Below, one piece after another: positions 63,501-64,000 of a stretch of 64,000 nucleotides of DNA (position 1 is its first letter; each line of letters starts with the position of its first letter). The DNA comes from Lampris incognitus (Eukaryota > Chordata > Actinopteri > Lampriformes > Lampridae). The stretch is from assembly GCF_029633865.1 (NCBI RefSeq), contig NC_079213.1:99162845-99226844 (forward strand). Direction: 5' to 3'. Under the pieces are notes generated by a model, which worked only from the letters and a program-made list of their open reading frames with translations, was not told the origin of the DNA and did no database searches. A program made the translations under genes and the position numbers.

Positions 63501-63678
63501 ATATGTCTTCACCTCCATGTATTTTGTGTGTGTGTGTGTGTCTCAGTATTACCTTATCTGGACTAAGCAAGGCCCAGCAGAACTGCCAGGCCTGAGGGGA
63601 GACCTGGGCCTGCATCAACCATTTCTGGGCCAGGTTTTTATTCTCAATATTGGGATCATAGTACAACTGATGGAGGGC
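12444..63678 (-). CDS. ipo13: ipo13 gene: importin-13 (beta-karyopherin), all but the first coding exon
   Basis: Importin-13 is a RanGTP-dependent, bidirectional nuclear transport receptor. In mammals it imports UBC9 and the MAGO-Y14 complex and exports eIF1A. Twenty-one minus-strand exons join in phase into 2,817 nt, or 938 codons plus stop. Human IPO13 is 963 residues and its first exon encodes about 28, so this copy is full length. Diagnostic stretches include [79 protein letters not shown] and NKRRVK...[13 protein letters not shown] at the C-terminus. The whole protein is HEAT-repeat solenoid. All splice sites are GT-AG and no disabling change was seen. It is transcribed toward pfas in the same orientation. 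The paralogue (a or b) cannot be decided here. Confidence 0.97.
12762..12943 (-). CDS. ipo13: ipo13 exon 21 (window residues 847-906)
   Basis: Reads [20 protein letters not shown]...FTSQQ-like end (KDTFSQQIL). It matches the human C-terminal HEAT repeat. Donor GTAATG. Confidence 0.97.
13638..14075 (+). mobile_element. tRNA-derived SINE, family A, inside CACTGGACA copy 1
   Basis: Plus-orientation copy: head GTAGCGTAGCAGTCTATTCC, tail GGGGTAATTGGCC...GAAAAAGG. Against copy 2 of the host element, about 480 bp of host sequence are missing at this site, so the insertion came with, or was followed by, a deletion. Confidence 0.85.
14179..15788 (-). mobile_element. Tc1-like transposon with broken transposase, nested in CACTGGACA copy 1
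   Basis: Inverted ends CAAACCCCAATTCCAATGAAG / complement, flanked by TA at 14177-14178 and 15789-15790. Minus-strand transposase fragments: HTH region with [20 protein letters not shown] at 15246-15527, [16 protein letters not shown] at 15015-15236, LWSDEST and VMVWGC at 14751-14978, [11 protein letters not shown] near 14580. Aspartates and glutamate of the DDE triad are still readable, but frameshifts separate the fragments. Not functional. Confidence 0.92.
17042..17089. repeat. (TA)n microsatellite
   Basis: TA run with TACA interruptions, 100 bases downstream of ipo13 exon 20. Confidence 0.95.
17189..17278 (-). CDS. ipo13: ipo13 exon 20 (window residues 817-846)
   Basis: Reads [20 protein letters not shown], then [10 protein letters not shown]. 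Acceptor GTCAATAG, donor GTGAGA. Confidence 0.96.
17389..18064 (+). mobile_element. RTE-like (Rex3-type) LINE, 5'-truncated
   Basis: Open frame from about 17391 to 18059 (222 aa) covers the C-terminal part of the reverse transcriptase: [63 protein letters not shown]. Lacks the RT catalytic core. A GAATGAATG tail ends it. Near-duplication TGTAATTTTGTC (17377-17388) / TGTAATTTGGTC (18065-18076). Clade assignment from memory. Confidence 0.85.
18166..18599 (-). mobile_element. tRNA-derived SINE, family A
   Basis: Minus orientation: poly-T tail at the left, head GGGGGCGTCCGGGTAGCG at the right. A-rich flanks GAAAAAAAC / GAAAAAAAAC are a probable target duplication. Lies in ipo13 intron 17279-18710. 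Confidence 0.85.
18711..18769 (-). CDS. ipo13: ipo13 exon 19 (window residues 797-816)
   Basis: Reads [19 protein letters not shown], as in human [19 protein letters not shown]. 59 nt, acceptor CTCTAG, donor GTGAGT. Confidence 0.96.
18923..18989 (-). CDS. ipo13: ipo13 exon 18 (window residues 775-796)
   Basis: Reads [20 protein letters not shown], then HC. Donor GTAAGT. Confidence 0.96.
18990..20905 (-). other. ipo13 intron 17, mostly unrecognised; hAT-end-like fragment
   Basis: No gene seen. About 20237-20330 has GGGTCGACCGATATG...GCCGATAGCCGATATTTGG, a pattern common at the ends of hAT-like fish repeats. The rest shows nothing I recognise. An (AG)n tract runs from 20806 to 20869 next to exon 17. 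Confidence 0.5.
20806..20869. repeat. (AG)n microsatellite
   Basis: Uninterrupted AG dinucleotide run of 64 bases, 36 bases from the exon 17 splice donor of ipo13. Confidence 0.98.
20906..20958 (-). CDS. ipo13: ipo13 exon 17 (window residues 757-774)
   Basis: Reads [17 protein letters not shown] (human ...MQLLAQ). A long (AG)n run lies just 3' of the donor. Confidence 0.95.
20959..23033 (-). other. ipo13 intron 16, nothing recognised
   Basis: Includes lysine-rich open frames (for example 21092-21496) that look like purine-rich chance frames, an (AAAC)n run near 22849-22880, and otherwise no recognised gene or element. Confidence 0.5.
23034..23130 (-). CDS. ipo13: ipo13 exon 16 (window residues 725-756)
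   Basis: Reads [20 protein letters not shown]...[10 protein letters not shown]. Acceptor GATGTTTCAG, donor GTAGGG. Confidence 0.96.
23644..23781 (-). CDS. ipo13: ipo13 exon 15 (window residues 679-724)
   Basis: Reads [20 protein letters not shown]...[14 protein letters not shown]. It lies 13.9 kb downstream of exon 14 across the largest repeat nest. Confidence 0.97.
24035..24052. repeat. poly-C run
   Basis: Eighteen consecutive C. Shortly after, 24120-24200 reads AACGCAACAGTAGGTGGCGATAATG, a motif I have seen repeatedly in fish genomes upstream of AAGAAG-rich text; class unknown. Confidence 0.9.
24741..25605 (+). mobile_element. 5' LTR of a Ty3/gypsy-like element (boundaries approximate)
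   Basis: Direct repeat of 29281-30160 plus 32601-32739: shared stretches include ACAAGAGTGGGTTTATGATT, GATGGCGAGCCTTCCCACCTG, CCACTGTGATAACTGGACAG, TTCAAATTCCTTGTTCTAAT and AATCAGTCC at the end. The true start may lie further left, because the matching part of the 3' LTR is deleted. Confidence 0.8.
25733..27495 (+). pseudogene. PNMA-like gag of the Ty3/gypsy element
   Basis: Two frames: 25733-25999 (88 aa, N-terminal RRM-like part as in PNMA proteins) and, after one frameshift, 26005-27495 (496 aa). The latter holds a PNMA-type capsid region (about residues 175-340) and a CCHC knuckle with CFQCG, H and C in CX2CX4HX4C spacing at about residue 448. It stops at a small inverted-repeat insertion. 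Only one frameshift interrupts an otherwise open 1.76 kb, unlike the heavily broken pol behind it. It lies in ipo13 intron 14, opposite strand. Confidence 0.85.
27482..27605. mobile_element. small foldback (MITE-like) insertion at the gag-pol junction
   Basis: About 39 bp at each end are inverted repeats: TGCTCCCATATAGCG...CACCGGCCAAAAAA on the left, the complement GGTTTTTTGGCCAGTGTGAAA...AGGGAGCA on the right. It brings the TAG that ends the gag frame. Confidence 0.65.
27606..29275 (+). pseudogene. pol remnant of the Ty3/gypsy element: protease and reverse transcriptase
   Basis: The protease site reads LLDMGSQ near 27750, with Met where Thr/Ser is expected after the catalytic Asp, and sits in a shifted frame. 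The RT frame 28523-29026 has [33 protein letters not shown] and [13 protein letters not shown]. It then meets an in-frame TGA, and the YxDD box reads FIDG. After the segment [10 protein letters not shown] the sequence jumps into LTR text at 29281, so RNase H and integrase are deleted. Inactive. Confidence 0.85.
29281..30160 (+). mobile_element. 3' LTR of the Ty3/gypsy element, part 1 (5'-deleted, interrupted)
   Basis: Aligns with 24741-25480 of the 5' LTR. It contains a 174-bp solo-LTR-like insertion and is broken at about 30160 by a TG repeat and further insertions. The LTR resumes at 32601-32739. Confidence 0.8.
29527..29700 (+). mobile_element. small solo-LTR-like unit with TSD
   Basis: Starts TGTGGCAG and ends CTGCCACA (TG...CA with inverted ends), has AATAAA at 29649-29654, and is flanked by ATAT at 29523-29526 and 29701-29704. 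It is absent from the matching position of the 5' LTR, so it is a clean insertion. LTR nature is inferred from structure. Confidence 0.75.
30278..30369. repeat. 38-bp-stem hairpin
   Basis: Arms 30278-30315 and 30332-30369 are complementary with one T/G mismatch (a wobble pair in RNA). The loop is 16 bases. Related text (TTTCGTGC...GCGCACTCATCAGC) occurs at 30526-30560 and 37470-37500, so the hairpin is probably part of a dispersed element. Confidence 0.85.
30592..32218 (-). mobile_element. Tc1-like transposon with almost intact transposase
   Basis: Inverted ends CAGTGGTGTGAAA / TTTCACACCACTG with flanking TA (30590-30591, 32219-32220). A subterminal inverted region extends over about 180 bp. 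Lies in ipo13 intron 14, same strand as ipo13. Confidence 0.95.
30849..31828 (-). pseudogene. Tc1-like transposase, single frameshift
   Basis: N-terminal frame from ATG 31828 has the paired-like HTH ([20 protein letters not shown], then HKWRKHG). The second frame runs to 30849 with [33 protein letters not shown] and [15 protein letters not shown]. The D, D and E of the catalytic triad (DD34E type) are present. One frameshift near 31620-31690 separates the frames. The usual catalytic motif is QQDNDPKH; K replaces N here. Confidence 0.92.
32247..32466 (-). mobile_element. Tc1-like transposon end fragment
   Basis: Carries the C-terminus of a different Tc1-type transposase on the minus strand ([16 protein letters not shown]) and an end-like start ACAAAAGTATTGGGACACCTG. 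5' part missing. Confidence 0.75.
32506..32600. repeat. dispersed repeat ending in (TA)n, copy 1
   Basis: Reads TTTACTTGACTCACTG, ATTTTGCTCC, TTGAGCACCTTTCC, TACCGTTGAGTGTTTC, then TTAACAAAGTTATATATAT. Further copies lie at 34897-34996 and 37364-37455. Confidence 0.8.
32810..33092 (+). mobile_element. tRNA-derived SINE, family B
   Basis: Head GTGGTTAGCGCGGTCACCTC, B box GGTTCGAACCC, body CACAGTCCAAAGACATTTAGG. The 3' part beyond GGCGGCCTGTCCAGGGTG diverges and stops where the hAT-like element follows. Confidence 0.8.
33101..33917. mobile_element. non-autonomous hAT-like element with perfect 8-bp TSD
   Basis: Ends TAGGGCTGTCAA / TTGACAGCCCTA, flanked by CCAACAGT at 33093-33100 and 33918-33925. 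Length 817 bp; no transposase recognised. The 8-bp duplication and TAGGG ends fit the hAT superfamily. Confidence 0.88.
33926..34817 (+). mobile_element. LINE reverse transcriptase fragment (R4/Dong-like guess)
   Basis: Frames 33997-34230 and 34371-34700 read [50 protein letters not shown] and [19 protein letters not shown], a fish LINE type I know; the stretch to 34817 reads [14 protein letters not shown]. The catalytic YxDD region is absent. A 20-G run at 34505-34524 replaces part of the frame. Clade uncertain. Confidence 0.75.
34505..34524. repeat. poly-G run (20 G)
   Basis: Twenty consecutive G inside the LINE fragment, on the template strand of ipo13 transcription; ipo13 pre-mRNA would carry 20 C here. 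Confidence 0.95.
34897..34996. repeat. dispersed repeat ending in (TA)n, copy 2
   Basis: Same order of motifs as 32506-32600 (TTTACTTGACTCACTG, TTGAGCACTTTCCCTACCG, AACAAAGTTATA, (TA)n). Confidence 0.8.
35036..36253 (+). mobile_element. Tc1-like transposon, opposite strand to ipo13
   Basis: Ends CACTCACCGGCCACTTTATTAGG / CCTAATAAAGTGGCCAGTGCGTG with TA flanks (35034-35035, 36254-36255). Each terminal repeat holds an outward-facing AATAAA, so the left end offers a polyadenylation signal on the ipo13 sense strand. Confidence 0.95.
35183..36221 (+). pseudogene. Tc1-like transposase, late frameshift and stop
   Basis: Open from ATG 35183 ([13 protein letters not shown]) through the HTH ([20 protein letters not shown]), [20 protein letters not shown] and [12 protein letters not shown] to about 36007. 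There the frame shifts; the next frame has [18 protein letters not shown] and a TAG at 36090-36092 before the family C-terminus near 36221. The DDE residues are all readable. Confidence 0.92.
36311..36439 (-). mobile_element. SINE family B, 3'-end fragment
   Basis: ATCCATCCATTATCC, GACCGCTTATCC and GACAGGCCGCCAGGCCATC only; head missing. Confidence 0.75.
36455..37299 (-). mobile_element. hAT-like element with BED zinc-finger transposase remnant
   Basis: Ends TTAGTGGTGGGACTT / AAGTCCCAGCCCTAA, within TA repeats that could be an 8-bp duplication (ATATATAT). Minus frame 36606-37085 (159 aa) starts with a BED finger ([27 protein letters not shown]) and ends in the region before the catalytic core; the rest of the transposase is deleted. 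Confidence 0.82.
37364..37455. repeat. dispersed repeat ending in (TA)n, copy 3
   Basis: Third copy of the 32506-32600 repeat; followed at 37462-37580 by an inverted relative of 30419-30560 (TGATATTCC.CTCCTC, TTGAGCACTTTTAT, CCATTGATGGTTTCC). Confidence 0.75.
37587..37618. repeat. (TA)n microsatellite
   Basis: TA run about 100 bases downstream of ipo13 exon 14. A (CA)n run flanks the other side of the exon at 37827-37854. Confidence 0.95.
37719..37799 (-). CDS. ipo13: ipo13 exon 14 (window residues 652-678)
   Basis: Reads [20 protein letters not shown], then NDSQVVE. It is a 27-codon exon with phase 0 on both sides. Confidence 0.97.
37990..38142 (-). CDS. ipo13: ipo13 exon 13 (window residues 601-651)
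   Basis: Reads [20 protein letters not shown], then an acidic and proline-rich loop ending PPPPGPNP. The loop differs strongly from the human loop, while the helices before it are conserved. Donor GTCAGT. Confidence 0.95.
38636..39276. mobile_element. PIF/Harbinger-like non-autonomous element
   Basis: Ends AGCCTCCTACAGACTG / CAGTCTGTAGGAGGCT, flanked by TAA at 38633-38635 and 39277-39279, matching the 3-bp TWA duplication of PIF/Harbinger. No transposase seen. Confidence 0.78.
39544..40740. mobile_element. palindromic (foldback) Tc1-like derivative
   Basis: Arms 39544-40078 and 40206-40740 (535 bp each) are near-perfect inverted copies around a 127-bp spacer; TA flanks at 39542-39543 and 40741-40742. 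Each arm starts with CACTACCGTTCAAAAGTTTG and holds the transposase C-terminus read inward-to-outward ([17 protein letters not shown]). It then carries the transposase N-terminus read toward the centre ([35 protein letters not shown]). The spacer extends only the minus-strand N-terminal frame ([20 protein letters not shown]). No complete transposase. Confidence 0.92.
41960..42094 (-). CDS. ipo13: ipo13 exon 12 (window residues 556-600)
   Basis: Reads [18 protein letters not shown]...[10 protein letters not shown]. Acceptor CACTTGCAG, donor GTATGT. Confidence 0.97.
42259..42285 (-). CDS. ipo13: ipo13 exon 11, 27-nt microexon (window residues 547-555)
   Basis: Encodes EVLIKQIHK (human DVLMKQIHK). 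It is bounded by acceptor CTCTCTAG and donor GTCAGTG. Both neighbouring exons are in phase 0, so skipping would remove nine residues without a frameshift. Confidence 0.93.
42549..42730 (-). CDS. ipo13: ipo13 exon 10 (window residues 486-546)
   Basis: Reads [12 protein letters not shown]...[20 protein letters not shown], part of the central HEAT repeats. It is separated from exon 9 by an 11.9-kb mobile-element-filled intron. Confidence 0.97.
44286..45891 (-). mobile_element. Tc1-like transposon
   Basis: Ends CAGTTAAGGTCAAAATTATTAG / AAAATT.TGACCTTAACTG with TA flanks (44284-44285, 45892-45893). Subterminal repeats are extended (a second AATTATTAGCC at 44470 and 45680). Confidence 0.94.
44651..45518 (-). 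pseudogene. Tc1-like transposase, frameshifted
   Basis: N-terminal frame 45237-45518 ([39 protein letters not shown]) and main frame 44651-45448. The main frame has [33 protein letters not shown] (shortened; the usual spacer residues are lost) and [10 protein letters not shown]. In the last motif Asp is replaced by Ala, and the frame is lost soon after. Inactive. Confidence 0.9.
46139..46579 (+). mobile_element. tRNA-derived SINE, family A
   Basis: Head GGTGTCCAGGTAGCATAGCA, B box GGTTCGAATCC at 46198, tail ATTGGGGAGAAGAAGG. Flanked by AAGTATTTAAAAGAA (46124-46138) and AAGTATTCAAAAGAA (46580-46594), one mismatch. Confidence 0.9.
46930..47915 (+). mobile_element. RTE-like LINE, degraded copy 1
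   Basis: Fragments of reverse transcriptase: [31 protein letters not shown] and [10 protein letters not shown] (catalytic FADD intact) at 46989-47339. They are followed by [45 protein letters not shown] and [13 protein letters not shown]. The 3' end is GGGAGCAGCCAAAAGTAGTAGTAG. Several frameshifts. Confidence 0.88.
48311..51063 (-). mobile_element. DNA-transposon-like element with CACTGGACA ends, copy 2
   Basis: Inverted relative of 13126-16891; ends CACTGGACAGC / GTTGTCCAGTG. Minus-strand coding, in order from 50600: KKAYEL-like and Cys motifs, [36 protein letters not shown] (50240-50434), [20 protein letters not shown] and [10 protein letters not shown] (49793-50179). Next come [27 protein letters not shown] and [15 protein letters not shown] (49363-49812), then [52 protein letters not shown] and YCWTL (48504-48968). 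Longer and better preserved than copy 1, but frameshifted and split by a SINE A. Confidence 0.75.
49098..49550 (+). mobile_element. tRNA-derived SINE, family A, inside CACTGGACA copy 2
   Basis: Head GGGCATCCGGGTAGCGTAGT, B box GGTTCGAATCC, a 17-base G run at about 49297-49313, and an AT-rich tail. Flanked by TCTTTGTTGG at 49088-49097 and 49551-49560. Confidence 0.9.
51195..52377 (+). mobile_element. hAT-like element with perfect 8-bp TSD and transposase N-terminus
   Basis: Ends TAGGGTTGCCAAC / GTTGGTAACCCTA, flanked by GTCACTGC at 51187-51194 and 52378-52385. Frames 51456-51776 and 51810-52265 read a zinc-finger-like region ([25 protein letters not shown]), then [20 protein letters not shown]. 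The second frame runs into AAT-rich simple repeat at 52200-52262; the catalytic and dimerisation parts are missing. Confidence 0.88.
52383..53790 (-). mobile_element. RTE-like LINE, degraded copy 2 (inverted relative of 46930-47915)
   Basis: From right to left on the minus strand: [20 protein letters not shown] (YD replaced by HD), [33 protein letters not shown] (FVDD), [48 protein letters not shown]. The 3' end with (GTA)n is at 52383, where the hAT-like element inserted. Stops and frameshifts throughout. Confidence 0.88.
53795..54165. repeat. unclassified dispersed repeat
   Basis: Contains AGTAGACACTTTTATCCAAAGCAATG and a plus-strand peptide [20 protein letters not shown], both of which I have seen as high-copy text in fish genomes. 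Class unknown. Confidence 0.45.
54628..54775 (-). CDS. ipo13: ipo13 exon 9 (window residues 437-485)
   Basis: Reads [20 protein letters not shown]...[10 protein letters not shown], nearly identical to human IPO13. Donor GTGACC. Confidence 0.97.
54776..55329 (-). other. ipo13 intron 8, nothing recognised
   Basis: AT-rich intron text with no recognised gene or repeat. Confidence 0.6.
55330..55450 (-). CDS. ipo13: ipo13 exon 8 (window residues 396-436)
   Basis: Reads [19 protein letters not shown]...EQPTSWQ. The first base completes the split Arg codon of exon 7. Confidence 0.97.
55814..56455. mobile_element. non-autonomous DNA transposon (PIF/ISL2EU-like guess)
   Basis: Ends AAGGCCGTGACACACCAGGCC / GTTTGGTGTGTCTAGGCCTT. 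Subterminal GGTCGGCG and GTCGGC repeats, and a second internal GCGGTGTGT near each end. Flanks TAA / TGA give at best an imperfect 3-bp duplication. No transposase. Confidence 0.65.
56951..57009 (-). repeat. duplicated end of ipo13 exon 7 with a second splice donor
   Basis: Copy of about 57 bases of exon 7 (57038-57097): both contain TGGTCCTCAGATGAAAAAGA and end TTCAGGATCT.CAG|GTGTGTG. The copy carries one inserted T and several substitutions and lies downstream of the real donor. A run of 13 C and a CA repeat (57013-57037) separate the two. Confidence 0.9.
57038..57204 (-). CDS. ipo13: ipo13 exon 7 (window residues 341-395)
   Basis: Reads [14 protein letters not shown]...[11 protein letters not shown] and ends in AG of a split Arg codon at donor GTGTGTG. 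A degraded copy of its last part plus donor lies just downstream at 56951-57009. Confidence 0.97.
57575..57716 (-). CDS. ipo13: ipo13 exon 6 (window residues 293-340)
   Basis: Contains [20 protein letters not shown] and ends FWYTLQ. Donor GTACGT. Confidence 0.97.
57921..58061 (-). CDS. ipo13: ipo13 exon 5 (window residues 246-292)
   Basis: Reads [19 protein letters not shown]...[14 protein letters not shown], a near match to human IPO13. Split Arg codons are found on both sides. Confidence 0.97.
58460..58681 (-). mobile_element. tRNA-derived SINE, family B, head-truncated
   Basis: Tail ATCCATTCATTATCC, CCGCTTATCC, GGCCGTCAGGCCATCACAGGGC, TTCACCTGACCTACATGTC, GAAACCGGAGCACC; the tRNA-like head is missing. 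Lies in ipo13 intron 58062-61209. Confidence 0.8.
60011..60023. promoter_or_regulatory. X-box-like (RFX) site 1
   Basis: GTTGCCTGGCAAC is a full palindromic match to GTNRCC-N-RGYAAC. A CCAAT box follows at about 60039. Function inferred from motif only. Confidence 0.35.
60525..60570. repeat. (TA)n(TG)n microsatellite
   Basis: Compound dinucleotide run in ipo13 intron 4. Confidence 0.95.
60873..60886. promoter_or_regulatory. X-box-like (RFX) site 2
   Basis: GTAACCATGGCAAC fits GTNRCC-N2-RGYAAC. Same intron as site 1, about 860 bases away. Confidence 0.35.
61210..61463 (-). CDS. ipo13: ipo13 exon 4 (window residues 162-245)
   Basis: Contains [14 protein letters not shown] and [17 protein letters not shown]. 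Its N-terminal half differs more from the human protein than neighbouring exons do. Confidence 0.96.
61464..63106 (-). other. ipo13 intron 3, nothing recognised
   Basis: Only a short AGGGATGTACCAATCC...GATCAGTATCGGC stretch (about 61509-61590) resembles hAT-like repeat ends. No gene or RNA recognised. Confidence 0.5.
63107..63463 (-). CDS. ipo13: ipo13 exon 3 (window residues 43-161)
   Basis: Reads [20 protein letters not shown]...LPQYRKGQ. It is the longest exon (119 codons) and covers the first HEAT repeats that contact RanGTP. Acceptor CTCCTACAG, donor GTGAGAG. Confidence 0.97.
63553..63678 (-). CDS. ipo13: ipo13 exon 2 (window residues 1-42)
   Basis: Starts [15 protein letters not shown] and ends LLSPDK, matching human residues from about 29. 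This is the importin-beta N-terminal (Ran-binding) region. Exon 1 with the start codon is not in the remaining 322 bases to the right. Confidence 0.96.
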
Positions 63679-64000
63679 CTAGAAATGGAGTCAAAGAAAA
63701 AGGAAAAAAAGAGAAGTGAGGTAGGAGAGGGGAAGAGAAGCACTGTAGACAAAAATCCATCCAAGAACCATGACAGGGCTAAAATAACGTTTGAAAAAAA
63801 GACTAGCCATTGTAGCAAATTTGGTCACAGCCATGTTTACAGCTTCGCTCCACACAGCGATGATGGTGGGTGTGAAGGACAACAGACCAACTGGGAGATG
63901 GAAAGCTCATGAGACAGTTGAGGGTTTTTCTTTGTGCTGTAAAATAGCTTGCCATGTTAAATGCATCTTGCCTTACTTAGCAAAATGCGAACGTGAAGAC
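63679..64000 (-). other. ipo13 intron 1 (part)
   Basis: No exon 1 coding text (importin N-terminus) was found here; exon 1 and the promoter lie off the right edge. Confidence 0.7.

Overview
The window is vertebrate nuclear DNA, most likely from a teleost fish. It holds two protein genes with GT-AG introns, both on the minus strand, and a very dense load of fish-type transposable elements: tRNA-derived SINEs, Tc1-like, hAT-like and PIF-like elements, RTE-like LINEs and a Ty3/gypsy element. There are no prokaryotic features. All coding exons were found by reading the minus strand, matching peptides to remembered vertebrate family members, and checking that splice phases close.

Positions 1-9840 carry the 5' half of pfas (FGAM synthase, de novo purine synthesis). 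Ten coding exons run from the ATG at 7755-7757 down to 92, preceded by a probable non-coding first exon near 9739-9840 in a promoter with an NRF1-like palindrome. The ATP-binding synthetase core begins in the window; the rest of the synthetase and the glutaminase domain lie off the left edge. The 4-kb intron 1842-5799 is a repeat nest, including a SINE inside a SINE with a perfect 12-bp target duplication.

Positions 12444-63678 carry ipo13 (importin-13, a beta-karyopherin). Twenty-one coding exons are present, encoding 938 residues and the stop codon; only the first exon lies off the right edge. Exons are small and conserved. Three introns have been inflated by mobile DNA: 12944-17188, 23782-37718 and 42731-54627.

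Intron 12944-17188 holds one copy of a DNA element with CACTGGACA-type ends, itself hit by a SINE and a Tc1-like element. Intron 23782-37718 holds a decayed Ty3/gypsy element with a PNMA-like gag, whose 3' LTR was hit by a small solo-LTR-like unit and a Tc1-like element, followed by hAT-like elements, a LINE and another Tc1-like element. Intron 38143-41959 holds a PIF-like element and a 1.2-kb near-perfect palindrome made from Tc1-like transposase pieces. Intron 42731-54627 holds a Tc1-like element, the second CACTGGACA copy in inverted orientation, an hAT-like element with a perfect 8-bp duplication, and two RTE-like LINE copies facing each other.

The two host genes act in unrelated processes and no functional coupling is visible. 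The strongest candidates for something not well described are the CACTGGACA family, the palindromic Tc1 derivative, and a duplicated exon end with a second splice donor in ipo13.
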